Shown here piece by piece: positions 42,716 to 50,652 of a stretch of DNA of 64,000 nt. Below the pieces are notes generated by a model. That model was not told where the DNA came from. It worked only from the letters and a program-made list of their open reading frames with translations, and did not search any database. Made by a program: the position numbers and the translations under genes. The first letter of the stretch is position 1, and each line of letters starts with the position of its first letter. The DNA is taken from NCBI GenBank assembly GCA_016124905.1, contig WGMV01000020.1, positions 48,884 through 112,883 of the forward strand, in the 5' to 3' direction. The stretch comes from a bacterium. GTDB taxonomy: Bacteria > Pseudomonadota > Alphaproteobacteria > Rickettsiales > RI-342.

Positions 42716-43294
42716 CTATTTTTTGATAATCGCCTCAATTTCCATATCAATATTCACCTTATCGGACACGCCGGGCAAGGCCGTGTTAATGCCGAAATCG
42801 GAACGCTTGATGGTGGTAATGGCGCTGAAACCCGCTGTTTTCTTGTGCGACATGGGGTTTTCATCCAGCTTGTTCAGCGTCACTTCCAGCACCACGGGTT
42901 TGGTGACGCCATGCAGGGTAAAGTCGCCCGTTACATCGGCCGTGTTTTTTCCTGTCACCTCCACACTGGTACTGACAAAGCGCGCCGTGGGGAATTTTTC
43001 ACTGTCCAGAAAATCCTTGCTGCGCAAATGATCGTCGAACTTCTCAATGCCCGTATTCACGCTGCCGGGGTAAATCACCACTTCCACCTTGCTGCGCTCG
43101 GGCTTTTCCTCATCCAGCGTCAGGGTTCCCTCGGCTTTGGTAAAACGACCTGATGGGCTGGAAAATCCAAAATGGTTGGCCTGCCACACAATGTTGCTGT
43201 GCATGGGATCAAACTCATACATGTCCGCCGCCCAGACAGGCGATGACGAAAGCATGACAGAGGTCAGCATCAGGATGCGGGTGGCGTGCTTCAT
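42716..43294 (-). CDS. Periplasmic YceI family lipid-binding protein
   Basis: 192 residues. The signal peptide (MKHATRILMLTSVMLSSSPV, cut after WAA) leads to the lipocalin-like YceI fold: YEFDPMHSNIVWQANHFGFS, then KVEVVIYPGSVNTGIEKFDD, HLRSKDFLDSEKFPTARFVS and TGDFTLHGVTKPVVLEV. Family members bind polyisoprenoids in a hydrophobic cavity and are often induced by high pH, osmotic or acid stress. Gene appears to stand alone, followed by the small membrane protein gene on the same strand 67 bases upstream. Confidence 0.93.
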   Translation of the reverse strand: MKHATRILMLTSVMLSSSPVWAADMYEFDPMHSNIVWQANHFGFSSPSGRFTKAEGTLTLDEEKPERSKVEVVIYPGSVNTGIEKFDDHLRSKDFLDSEKFPTARFVSTSVEVTGKNTADVTGDFTLHGVTKPVVLEVTLNKLDENPMSHKKTAGFSAITTIKRSDFGINTALPGVSDKVNIDMEIEAIIKK

Positions 43295-43361
43295 GGCAAT
43301 ATCCTTGTAAAAACAGATGGTGGAAGATAACGCAATTCAGTATCCGCATCCATCTGGATTA

Positions 43362-43634
43362 TTATTTTCCAGCCTGCCGCTTATCTTTGGGAATATCGCG
43401 TAGATGCAGTTCCTTTTCTTCGCTGTTCTTCAAATGGGCGGAAAAGAACGCCGTTTTCAGCATGAGATAAGGCGCGGTCACGCCAAGGCCGATCACAAAC
43501 AGCGTCAGGAATAATTGCAGCCCGAAATTATCTTCGGAAAGGGGCACCACTTGCACCACACCATGCATAATCAGATAGGCCACCACGGGAATGATAATCG
43601 CCAGCATAATGAATAAAGGTAGATAACGACGCAT
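43362..43634 (-). CDS. Small two-helix membrane protein
   Basis: 90 residues, AGGAGGC upstream. Two membrane helices (LPLFIMLAIIIPVVAYLIMH at about 5-24, and LQLFLTLFVIGLGVTAPYLM at about 40-59) leave a polar, charged C-terminus (SEEKELHLRDIPKDKRQAGK) likely in the cytoplasm. Not assignable to a named family. Its leader carries an unusually large hairpin (43666-43698). It may be co-transcribed with the YceI gene, which begins 67 bases downstream. Confidence 0.7.
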   Translation of the reverse strand: MRRYLPLFIMLAIIIPVVAYLIMHGVVQVVPLSEDNFGLQLFLTLFVIGLGVTAPYLMLKTAFFSAHLKNSEEKELHLRDIPKDKRQAGK

Positions 43635-43665
43635 AAAAGCCTCCTAAAATATCATCCCTTATGTT

Positions 43666-43698
43666 GAAGCTGCATGCGTCAGAAAGCCATGCAGCTTC
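43666..43698 (-). promoter_or_regulatory. 11-bp perfect inverted repeat in the leader of the small membrane protein
   Basis: GAAGCTGCATG (43666-43676) and CATGCAGCTTC (43688-43698) flank an 11-base loop, about 32 bases ahead of the ATG at 43634. No T-run follows on the minus strand. It may be an operator or a 5' UTR stem. The remaining 120 bases up to the SDR gene show no second site. Confidence 0.45.
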
Positions 43699-43821
43699 TT
43701 AGCCCTCATATAAAAATACCGCTAATTTCACTTACGGGCTGCTTATACGGCCACCAAGGTTGAGCAGCGCATACTTAAGCCGAAAGATGGAGCATGCGGG
43801 AGTATAACAAAGGAGAAATTT

Positions 43822-44676
43822 ATGCCCGTTACCAAACTCAAACCGCAGCATCAGCCCCACCAGCCCGGCAATGAGAACCTCATGGACCCACCGCCAAAAA
43901 GCCTGATGGAACAGTATAAACCAGCAGGAAAACTCAAGGGAAAGGTCGCATTGGTCACCGGAGGCGATTCCGGCATTGGCCGCGCTACGGCTATCGGCTT
44001 CGCAAAGGAAGGCGCCCATGTCGCCATTTGCTATCTGGAAGAGAATGAAGATGCCCGGATTACACGGAAACATATCGAAGCAGCTGGCGTTCAATGCCTT
44101 CTGCTGAAGGGCGATGTGGGCGATATCCACACCTGCAAACGCATCGTGGAAGAAACCGTCCGCACATTCGGTAAACTCAATATTCTGGTCAACAATGCCG
44201 GTGAACAGCATGTGCAGGAACGGCTGGAAGACATCACGCCCGAACAGCTGGAACGCACCTTTCGCACCAACATCTTCGCCATGTTTTACATGACTCAGAT
44301 CGCCCTGCCGCATTTGAAGAAAGGTGCCTCCATTATCAACACGGCCTCGGTCGTCGCCTATAAAGGCAAAAAACAACTGATGGATTATGCAGCGACAAAA
44401 GGTTCCGTTGTGGCCTTTACACGGTCCCTCTCGCAATCTATGGCAGAAAAGGGCATTCGTGTGAACGCGGTTGCGCCTGGTCCTATCTGGACACCACTGA
44501 TACCAGCAAGCTTCAGCGCCGAGGAGGTGGCTGAATTCGGCAAACACACCGCCCTGGGCCGTCCCGGTCAGCCCGATGAAGTGGCACCGAGTTATATCTT
44601 CCTAGCGTCGGAGGACGCATCCTACATGACGGGTCAGGTTATGCATCCCAACGGCGGCGAAATCGTGAATGGCTAG
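43822..44676 (+). CDS. SDR-family oxidoreductase, YghA/general-stress type
   Basis: 284 residues, AAGGAG upstream. The extended N-terminus (MPVTKLKPQHQPHQPGNENL) and LKGKVALVTGGDSGIGRATA are those of the YghA/GSP39 branch. The NAD(P) loop is TGGDSGIGRA, the structural NNAG motif is at about 118-121, and the catalytic Ser, Tyr and Lys lie in NTASVVAYKGKKQLMDYAATKG. An NAD(P)-dependent aldehyde or alcohol reductase is expected. In other bacteria these genes belong to general stress regulons, which would fit the neighbours. Ends in a strong hairpin shared with asmA. Confidence 0.92.
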   Translation: MPVTKLKPQHQPHQPGNENLMDPPPKSLMEQYKPAGKLKGKVALVTGGDSGIGRATAIGFAKEGAHVAICYLEENEDARITRKHIEAAGVQCLLLKGDVGDIHTCKRIVEETVRTFGKLNILVNNAGEQHVQERLEDITPEQLERTFRTNIFAMFYMTQIALPHLKKGASIINTASVVAYKGKKQLMDYAATKGSVVAFTRSLSQSMAEKGIRVNAVAPGPIWTPLIPASFSAEEVAEFGKHTALGRPGQPDEVAPSYIFLASEDASYMTGQVMHPNGGEIVNG

Positions 44677-44682
44677 AAGACG

Positions 44683-44718
44683 AAAGCGTCACTTTCCTTA
44701 TTTGGAAGGTGACGCTTT
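44683..44718. terminator. Shared terminator of the SDR gene and the AsmA gene
   Basis: A 15-bp stem (44683-44697 with 44704-44718, one G-T pair) with a 6-base loop, followed by T on the plus strand. It is 6 bases after the SDR stop. The stop codon of the convergent AsmA gene (44698-44700) lies in the loop, so AsmA's last codons form one arm. The stem's A-rich foot on the left gives T residues on the minus strand too, so it may work both ways. Confidence 0.8.
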
Positions 44719-46677
44719 TGCATTAGCGGCCACATCCTTGCCGTAATTGCGGATAAAGGTGGCACAGTCCCCTTCATCTCCCAAACCGGGCTCCACAAAT
44801 GCCAGTAATGCGCCTGCGGGCGTCAGCAGCGCACCCAGCACAACGGCAGCGCCTCCCCTCAATGTCAACGCGACAGGGTCAACCCCTACCGTGGGCTTCT
44901 TCAAGGTACCCGTCACATTGATAGGAGAACGCGCGGAAATCAGCGTGGCGTCTTTCGGATAAACCACCAGCCGCATATTCAGCCCTTCATCCTTCAGGTT
45001 GATCTGCCCTTCACCGCGGATATTGGTGACCTTGGTATCAACCAGGAATTCGCGGGTTTTCATAATACCGTCCGTAACGCCGAAATCACCCACAAGGCAG
45101 CTGATGGGAACCGGCTTGTCGCCGGTTACCAGCAACTGCGCCGATTTGAAAATGTCCAGCCCGACCAGCTCAAGCAGCAGGCGGCTTAACTCGCCCCCTT
45201 CCATGGCCATACCGATATTGCCGTTGGAGGTGGCCAGCATGTCGCGCAGGGATTTTCCCTTGCCTTCCAGCTTGGCCTTACCACCCAGATAACCGGCGCT
45301 GACATTCTTCTCACCATAGCGTTTGGCCAGCGGCGCAAACAGCTTCGTCAGGGAAAGGCGCCGAAAGTTCACGTCCATTTTCGTATCAAGCGGCTGCCGG
45401 TTGGCATCGATGATAAGATTGGCGTCTATGCTGCCACCAGCCATCCCGAATGACACCGGCTTTACGGTGAGCACCTTATCCTTGAGGGAAAGGTTCATGT
45501 AAAAATCATCCAGAAGGTCAGGGGCTTTTACATGCTTGCCGCGAAACACCACATCGGCATTCATTGCCGCCAGTCTGCTGATATCAAGGGGTGTATCGGG
45601 AATTACGCGGGTTTCATCCACCGGTTTCTTATCAGCCCCTACAAACCCCGCAAGGTCATTCATATCCAGGTTTTCAGAAAGGAATTCGCCCTGGAAATAG
45701 GGCGGTTTCTGCTCTGGGTGCCACGTCACGCTGCCATGCAGATCGCTGCTGCCGAGGCGGCCGCTGAACGGGCTGAAATTCCAGTAATCCGCCTCGCGCA
45801 CCAGGTGCCCTTTTACTTCGTAGGGCGGCGTGGGCGGCAGAGCAATCCCCGTGAGGGTGTAAAGGTCCGCTGCATTGGCGCCTTTGAGTAGCAGGGTGAT
45901 ATCCAGCTTCTCAAGCTTGATGGGGTCCTGCACCGTACCCTTGACTTCCGCATGGGTTTTACCGACACCGATTTTCAGGTTGAACGGATAAGGCGTATCG
46001 TTATTGCGCAGCTGGAGCAGCGATGCCCCACGCATGGAAAGGCTGAAGGGCTGTTTCTGATATTCACCCTTACCGGCGACGGAAATATTCTCCTCTTCAC
46101 CGTCGCTTTTGCCGCGCACGGTGGAAATATCCACATTCGTGGAAATATGCCCCGGCTTATCGATATAGGTAAGCTTGCCTTCTTCAATGTAAAGCCTGCC
46201 GAATAGAGGAATTTCGCCGCGCTCTTCCGGCAAGGGAGCCTTGGCGGCAAGTGCTTCGGGGTTTTGCGTCAGGTCCCAGTTGCTTTGCCCTTTTTCATTT
46301 TTCTCCAGCGCAATCACAGGGCGGATGGCGACAAATTCGGGAATGACCAGCTTGCCTTTTAATAAAGAAGGGAGCCGAATAACCAGTTCAATACGCTCCG
46401 CTTCAAAAATACTGGGGCTTGAGGCCCAGTCGGCATTGGCAATTTTTACATCACCCAGTCGGATGCGTGTATCCTTTCCCCAGGAAATATGTATCCCCTT
46501 CTCAAACGAAATGGTCCTGCCGCTTTTGCCCGAAAGCCAGTTGGAAAGATTCGGCGCGAAATACGGACTGGCAATGAATGCGATAGCACTGACAATAAGC
46601 AGGGCGAACACACAGATCACCCAAAGTAAAAAGCGTTGGACAGCGTGCCATGATAGCCGTGACGATCGGGGGTTCAC
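44698..46677 (-). CDS. AsmA-family envelope protein
   Basis: 659 residues with a GTG start at 46677 (AAGGAG seven bases upstream). One N-terminal membrane anchor (LLWVICVFALLIVSAIAFIA) is followed by a long periplasmic beta-rich region, beginning with a chorein-like repeat (LSNWLSGKSGRTISFEKGIH) and ending in the AsmA C-terminal domain (MKTREFLVDTKVTNIRGEGQ, then GTLKKPTVGVDP). AsmA-like proteins bridge the inner and outer membranes and affect lipid transport and outer membrane composition. Gene is single; a terminator stands between it and the short gene upstream, with only 21 bases left for a start signal. Confidence 0.88.
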   Translation of the reverse strand: MNPRSSRLSWHAVQRFLLWVICVFALLIVSAIAFIASPYFAPNLSNWLSGKSGRTISFEKGIHISWGKDTRIRLGDVKIANADWASSPSIFEAERIELVIRLPSLLKGKLVIPEFVAIRPVIALEKNEKGQSNWDLTQNPEALAAKAPLPEERGEIPLFGRLYIEEGKLTYIDKPGHISTNVDISTVRGKSDGEEENISVAGKGEYQKQPFSLSMRGASLLQLRNNDTPYPFNLKIGVGKTHAEVKGTVQDPIKLEKLDITLLLKGANAADLYTLTGIALPPTPPYEVKGHLVREADYWNFSPFSGRLGSSDLHGSVTWHPEQKPPYFQGEFLSENLDMNDLAGFVGADKKPVDETRVIPDTPLDISRLAAMNADVVFRGKHVKAPDLLDDFYMNLSLKDKVLTVKPVSFGMAGGSIDANLIIDANRQPLDTKMDVNFRRLSLTKLFAPLAKRYGEKNVSAGYLGGKAKLEGKGKSLRDMLATSNGNIGMAMEGGELSRLLLELVGLDIFKSAQLLVTGDKPVPISCLVGDFGVTDGIMKTREFLVDTKVTNIRGEGQINLKDEGLNMRLVVYPKDATLISARSPINVTGTLKKPTVGVDPVALTLRGGAAVVLGALLTPAGALLAFVEPGLGDEGDCATFIRNYGKDVAANAKASPSK

Positions 46678-46690
46678 CCTTCTTCTCCTT

Positions 46691-46725
46691 TAAATAAAAA
46701 CAGGCCGGTAGGATACCGGCCTGTT
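46691..46725 (-). terminator. Rho-independent terminator after the 93-residue protein gene
   Basis: A perfect 12-bp stem (46699-46710 with 46714-46725, AACAGGCCGGTA/TACCGGCCTGTT) and a 3-base GGA loop; on the minus strand it is followed by TTTTTATTTA. It ends transcription of the gene stopping at 46738. The asmA GTG lies just 21 bases beyond. Confidence 0.88.
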
Positions 46726-46737
46726 GATCGAATAAGA

Positions 46738-47019
46738 CTAACGGTTCTTTTGTTGTTGAAGCTGATCCGCCTCATGCTGATCGTCAGTGGTTTTTACATT
46801 GGCATTTTCGCCTTCGTTGCGCATGCCGCCTTTTGCGGTGTCTGACCGGCTGCGTTCATTCGCGGCGCGGTCCCAGTTCTCTGTCTGCGAAAACTGTGGT
46901 TGCGACTGTCGGCTGGATGAATTCGCATCTTTGTAGCCTTTACCGCTCACATCGTCTGTTTGTTTGGAATATTGATCGTTTGGCACTTTCTGGGTGCGTG
47001 ATTGCTGGGAATTACTCAT
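46738..47019 (-). CDS. Small, hydrophilic, probably disordered protein
   Basis: 93 residues from ATG 47019 with GGAGAAG upstream; an in-frame extension to 47127 is Arg-rich and unlikely. Composition is dominated by Q, S, N, D, K, E and R, with almost no hydrophobic residues (MSNSQQSRTQKVPNDQYSKQ, then ...ENWDRAANERSRSDTAKGG). No known domain. Such proteins resemble hydrophilins linked to desiccation or osmotic protection, an inference from composition only. It has its own terminator. Confidence 0.65.
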   Translation of the reverse strand: MSNSQQSRTQKVPNDQYSKQTDDVSGKGYKDANSSSRQSQPQFSQTENWDRAANERSRSDTAKGGMRNEGENANVKTTDDQHEADQLQQQKNR

Positions 47020-47145
47020 GGTGCTTCTCCGGAATGCAGGCTTTAAAATGGCCGCTTGCCAATCAAGCGGATGAACCAGAATTAACCGCCGCCGGATAAG
47101 AAAACGAGCGGCGAGCCGGGGCTTCATATCCGATTCCCATAAATC

Positions 47146-47907
47146 TCATGCCGTTAGATGTAACACGAGCGCGGCGTGGTCGGAATAATGCTGCGGCACA
47201 ATGGTAAGCTTCGCCCGACCAAGCAAGGAATTAGAACAGATGCACAGGTCCAGCAGCATGGAACGCTGATGAAATTTAAAAGTAAACTCTTCCGGATTAT
47301 TCAGAAGCGTTAGATCCCGACGCTGCAATAAAGGCCGCACTTCATCCAGCCCGCCGAAAATATTGAAATCCCCCATCAGAATAACCTCATCCGGGCTTTG
47401 ATCGGCCAGGTCGAACAGTTCTGCCAGCTGTGCCTCGCGGATGGCGTTATTGAGGGAAAAATGCGTGAAATAAAGGCTCACGCCCTTTTCAAGCTGCACC
47501 CGATAGATCAGGCGTTTGGTGCCCCGGCTGAAAAACAGCTTCTGAAACGGATAATCCCGCCTCGCTACGAACCCGTTACTCTTGCCGATGGTGATGGGCA
47601 GCTTACGCAAACGGCTGTTCTCTAAATATTTATTCTCCGCATCGCCAAAGCGGTATTCCTCATCCATCAGCGCACGGTGCTGGTTGCTATAGGGCAGCGA
47701 GGGGATACCCGTGTCCACCTCAAGCAGGCAGCACAAGTCCACCGCATAATGCCGCATGATGGTTTTCACCTGGCCAATCACCCGCTGCTGCACGCGGCTG
47801 GAACACCACAGGTGACGGTAAGACTTCAAAACATGCGCCGCCAGTGATCCGTCGATATCGCGCGCATAGCCGATGTTGGACATCATGATGGTATGGGCTT
47901 CGGTCAT
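47146..47907 (-). CDS. Endonuclease/exonuclease/phosphatase-fold protein (YbhP-like)
   Basis: 253 residues. The EEP fold is indicated by MMSNIGYARD at the N-terminus, CCLLEVDTGIPSL with the metal-binding Glu, FSLNNAIREAQLAELFDLAD, VILMGDFNIFGGLDEVRPLL (catalytic Asp and Asn) and the terminal YSDHAALVLHL with the catalytic Asp-His pair. The phosphodiesterase substrate is unknown. It starts four bases after the stop of the cardiolipin-synthase-like gene, repeating the E. coli clsB-ybhP pair, so a role in phospholipid metabolism is likely. Confidence 0.85.
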   Translation of the reverse strand: MTEAHTIMMSNIGYARDIDGSLAAHVLKSYRHLWCSSRVQQRVIGQVKTIMRHYAVDLCCLLEVDTGIPSLPYSNQHRALMDEEYRFGDAENKYLENSRLRKLPITIGKSNGFVARRDYPFQKLFFSRGTKRLIYRVQLEKGVSLYFTHFSLNNAIREAQLAELFDLADQSPDEVILMGDFNIFGGLDEVRPLLQRRDLTLLNNPEEFTFKFHQRSMLLDLCICSNSLLGRAKLTIVPQHYSDHAALVLHLTA

Positions 47908-47911
47908 AGGC

Positions 47912-49009
47912 CTACATAAAACCGCGCAGCATATGGGTCGCCCAGCCGATAGGGTGATAATAGAAAGGCTGCTTGGCCAGCTTTGCCAGCGTCATACGGC
48001 TGCATTTTTTCAAATCCTCCTGAAAATCCTTTCGCAACGCCGCAATCAATGCCTTATCGGTGATAAGATAATTGCTCTCGCGGTTACGGAACAGGCTGAG
48101 ATAATCCAGATTCATGCTGCCCAGTGTGGCCCATGCGTCATCAACCAGCACGATTTTGGCATGATGCGGCACCGGCAGGTAATAATGCACCTCCACCCCT
48201 GCTTCCAGCAAGGCAGGCAGATACCGGCGAATGGCAATATCTGCCAAAAGACTGTCCGTTTTCTCCGACAGCATGACACGCACCCTAACACCGCGCTGCC
48301 GTGCGTCTATCAACGCATAAATAAGCTTACGGTTGGGAATAAAATAGGGTGAGACAATTTCAATCGACTGACTCGCCTTTGAAAAATGATTAAGCATCTC
48401 ATGATAAATGCCGTTACGCTCACGCCGTTTGCGGCTGATTTCGAAATGAATATCACCCTTACATCGTGGCAAAGGAACGGTGGCTCGCCGCGCGCGCAAA
48501 TTAAAGAAACGCTTGTTGGTATGATTGAATGCCGCGCATATCTCCTGCACGACCGCACCCGTGCTGCGCATATGCGTATCCCGCCAATGCGCCATGGATG
48601 CATCGAAACACACGCCCCCGGCATAGGCAATGGCGGAATCGATCAGCATCAGCTTGGCATGTGTGCGCGGGTACCATTCAGAAAGTCGAAAGCGCCGCCA
48701 TCCTTTAACGGCATTGAAGAAAACGACACGCACGCCATAGCGGCGCAGCAATGCCAGCTTTCTGCTTTGATAAAGGCTACGGCTGCCCACGCGGTCCAGC
48801 AGCAGGCGAATGGCCACCCCCTCTTTCGCCTTTCGCAGAAAAAGCCTTAAAAAACGTCCACCAAGCGCATCATTCTGGAAAATATACTGCTCAAATTCAA
48901 TCGAGATACGTGCCTGAAGGCAATCATCATACATCGCCTCCCACGTCTCGGCGGGGCTGCGGTAAAGGGTCCATTCGCTATGTTCCATATGAGCGGAATA
49001 CTTCATCAT
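47912..49009 (-). CDS. Phospholipase D superfamily, cardiolipin synthase (ClsB-like)
   Basis: 365 residues with two PLD motifs: RTHAKLMLIDSAIAYAGGVC in the N-terminal half and VPHHAKIVLVDDAWATLGSM in the second. Each has the catalytic HxK followed by D, so both active-site halves are present. No N-terminal membrane helices are seen, matching ClsB rather than ClsA. It would join phosphatidylglycerol with another phospholipid to make cardiolipin. ATGs at 49009, 49006 and 48988 are all possible starts. The EEP-family gene follows directly, as ybhP follows clsB in E. coli. Confidence 0.87.
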   Translation of the reverse strand: MMKYSAHMEHSEWTLYRSPAETWEAMYDDCLQARISIEFEQYIFQNDALGGRFLRLFLRKAKEGVAIRLLLDRVGSRSLYQSRKLALLRRYGVRVVFFNAVKGWRRFRLSEWYPRTHAKLMLIDSAIAYAGGVCFDASMAHWRDTHMRSTGAVVQEICAAFNHTNKRFFNLRARRATVPLPRCKGDIHFEISRKRRERNGIYHEMLNHFSKASQSIEIVSPYFIPNRKLIYALIDARQRGVRVRVMLSEKTDSLLADIAIRRYLPALLEAGVEVHYYLPVPHHAKIVLVDDAWATLGSMNLDYLSLFRNRESNYLITDKALIAALRKDFQEDLKKCSRMTLAKLAKQPFYYHPIGWATHMLRGFM

Positions 49010-49164
49010 AAATGCCTTTTATCATAGGCTTATGAAACATGGGGCTAAGTAAAAATTCCATACAGGATGAGACTTTATGGGAATATTATGAGCAGGATGG
49101 AAAGGCGGCTCGCAGCTTTAGATGGATAGAGGTTTAATGATGCTTCATTCACACAGGAGACGTT

Positions 49165-49344
49165 ATGTTTCATTCCTCAACCTACCCGCAGATTTACATG
49201 AACGCGGCCTATCCTGCCAACCACGGCAGCATTGACAATCCGCCAACCGTTCCCACGAGAAAACAGGATACGGAACGCAACAAGCCGGAAATACCCACCA
49301 AGGAACAGCCACATCGGCACATGCCGGAAAAAATGCCCCAATAA
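49165..49344 (+). CDS. Small Pro-rich hydrophilic protein
   Basis: 59 residues from ATG 49165, with CAGGAGA nine bases upstream and a textbook terminator right after the stop, so it is very likely an independent gene. The sequence starts MFHSSTYPQIYMNAAYPANH and continues with a Pro, Lys, Glu and Thr-rich part that ends HRHMPEKMPQ. No hydrophobic segment, no recognised domain. Adjacent short genes have a similar charged style. Function unknown. Confidence 0.7.
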   Translation: MFHSSTYPQIYMNAAYPANHGSIDNPPTVPTRKQDTERNKPEIPTKEQPHRHMPEKMPQ

Positions 49345-49360
49345 TAAAAGGGCAAAAAGA

Positions 49361-49390
49361 AAAGCCGTTCGGAAACGAACGGCTTTTTTT
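49361..49390 (+). terminator. Strong Rho-independent terminator
   Basis: A perfect 11-bp stem (49361-49371 with 49376-49386, AAAGCCGTTCG/CGAACGGCTTT) closed by a GAAA tetraloop and followed by TTTT. It ends the 59-residue protein gene. The A-rich left side also gives a T-run on the minus strand, so it could serve the 55-residue protein gene that converges on it. Confidence 0.92.
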
Positions 49391-49407
49391 ATTATGGGCA
49401 ATAATTG

Positions 49408-49575
49408 CTAAAAAATATTTCTGGATGGATAGTGTGAGAAGCCGGGAAAAACCGGTGGCGATACCGGGGTCGCATTCCCTCTTCCCGTAATCGGAAAGCC
49501 GATATGGCGATCTCCCGTAAGGTGATGGGCTTCAAACCGGTCGATCATTCCAGGCTGTGGGTCAAACGGTACCAT
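49408..49575 (-). CDS. Small protein downstream of the PfpI gene
   Basis: 55 residues from ATG 49575, which has a near-perfect AGGAGG six bases upstream. The sequence MVPFDPQPGMIDRFEAHHLT continues GDRHIGFPITGRGNATPVSP and ends FSHYPSRNIF; no membrane segment or known domain. It begins 10 bases after the stop of the DJ-1/PfpI gene on the same strand, so the pair is likely one operon. The longer in-frame start at 49632 lies within the previous gene and lacks a signal. Confidence 0.65.
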   Translation of the reverse strand: MVPFDPQPGMIDRFEAHHLTGDRHIGFPITGRGNATPVSPPVFPGFSHYPSRNIF

Positions 49576-49585
49576 GGTGGGCCTC

Positions 49586-50227
49586 CTATGCCGCCGCTGA
49601 ATAGTGACGGTCGGTATGTTTGGAGGAATCATCCTGTGCGGAAGATTCCAGCTGCTTCAAATAATCAAGCGTGCCAGCCAGATGCCGCGGCAGATCACCC
49701 GGCATGCGCGACGTGATGAACGGCCCGTCGATCACCAGCTCCTCATCCACAAAATGCGCGCCAGCATCTTGCAATTCCTGCGCAACCTCAGGCCATGCAG
49801 CCATACGGCGGCCAAACACCACTTCGGATTCGATCAGCACCTGCGGCCCATGGCAAATGGCGGCGATAGGTTTTCCGGTCTGTGCGAAAGCACTGATGAA
49901 TGCCAGCACTTCACGGTTACGGCGCAGCTCTTGCGGCGCCTTGCCGCCGGGTATGTAAAGCAGGGCATAATCATCCGGCTTCACACCGCCAATGGGTTTG
50001 GTATGAGACAGGCCCAGACCATATTTGCCTTTGAAGGACCCGCCTTTTGGCGTCACTACATCCACGTGGTAACCCTCTTCCGTAAATCGGTAATAGGGAT
50101 AAAAAAATTCCAGATCCTGTGTATCGTCCGCGGTGATGATAACGACCTTGGCCTGTTTCTTGATGGCCTCGGGTATGGGTGCGGCAACAAGGGTGTCTTT
50201 TTCCTTATCGGATGCTCCAAAGAGATT
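49586..50227 (-). CDS. DJ-1/PfpI family protein (class I glutamine amidotransferase-like)
   Basis: 213 residues from ATG 50227 with AAGGAGG upstream. The fold is shown by KVVIITADDTQDLEFFYPYY, HVDVVTPKGGSFKGKYGLGL, LLYIPGGKAPQELRRN and the nucleophile elbow AAICHGPQVLIES with the reactive Cys followed by His-Gly. Members act as glyoxalase III, deglycase-like enzymes or chaperones under carbonyl or heat stress; the precise activity cannot be told. The 55-residue protein gene follows. Confidence 0.9.
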   Translation of the reverse strand, partial: NLFGASDKEKDTLVAAPIPEAIKKQAKVVIITADDTQDLEFFYPYYRFTEEGYHVDVVTPKGGSFKGKYGLGLSHTKPIGGVKPDDYALLYIPGGKAPQELRRNREVLAFISAFAQTGKPIAAICHGPQVLIESEVVFGRRMAAWPEVAQELQDAGAHFVDEELVIDGPFITSRMPGDLPRHLAGTLDYLKQLESSAQDDSSKHTDRHYSAAA

Positions 50228-50398
50228 CATACGCGCCTCCTTTATGTGCACCCCCAATCAATGCCGATTCGGATAAAGAATCCATGCGGAGTAACTCCCC
50301 CTGCTGAATTTTTACATTCCTTCTTCAAAAGAAAACGGCGCATTGAAACAAACCCTGCCATAACAAACTCTCACCCTTCCCTGATACAGGAGAATCCT

Positions 50399-50572
50399 AT
50401 GCCACGTGGTAGCAAAGCCGCTTATACCGATAAGCAAAAACGTCAGGCCGAACATATTGAGGAATCCTATGAAGACAAGGGAGCTTCCAAAAAGAAGGCT
50501 GAACGCATAGGCTGGGCCACCGTCAATAAACAGGATGGCGGTGGTAAGAAGTCCGGATCCGGCAAACATTAA
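50399..50572 (+). CDS. Small conserved 'KGG'-type protein
   Basis: 57 residues from ATG 50399 (CAGGAGA upstream). The sequence MPRGSKAAYTDKQKRQAEHI then ESYEDKGASKKKAERIGWAT and a Gly/Lys/Ser tail is well known in alpha- and gammaproteobacteria, where it is commonly labelled 'plasmid stabilization protein' without clear evidence. It is highly charged and small; a nucleic-acid or stress function is conceivable. Here it is chromosomal in context and stands by itself between PfpI and the macroglobulin gene. Confidence 0.8.
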   Translation: MPRGSKAAYTDKQKRQAEHIEESYEDKGASKKKAERIGWATVNKQDGGGKKSGSGKH

Positions 50573-50652
50573 ACCGGCAAGCGGCATAAAACTGGCGCAT
50601 CGCAAAAACCATGGTAAAACCATTGCCTTAAACGGCATGCTGAGGTGCGGCA

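Noticed and set aside
50312..50638. Hydrophobic 108-codon minus-strand frame over the KGG-type gene
   Set aside because: Tempting as a membrane protein, but it overlaps the KGG-type gene and lacks a ribosome binding site.
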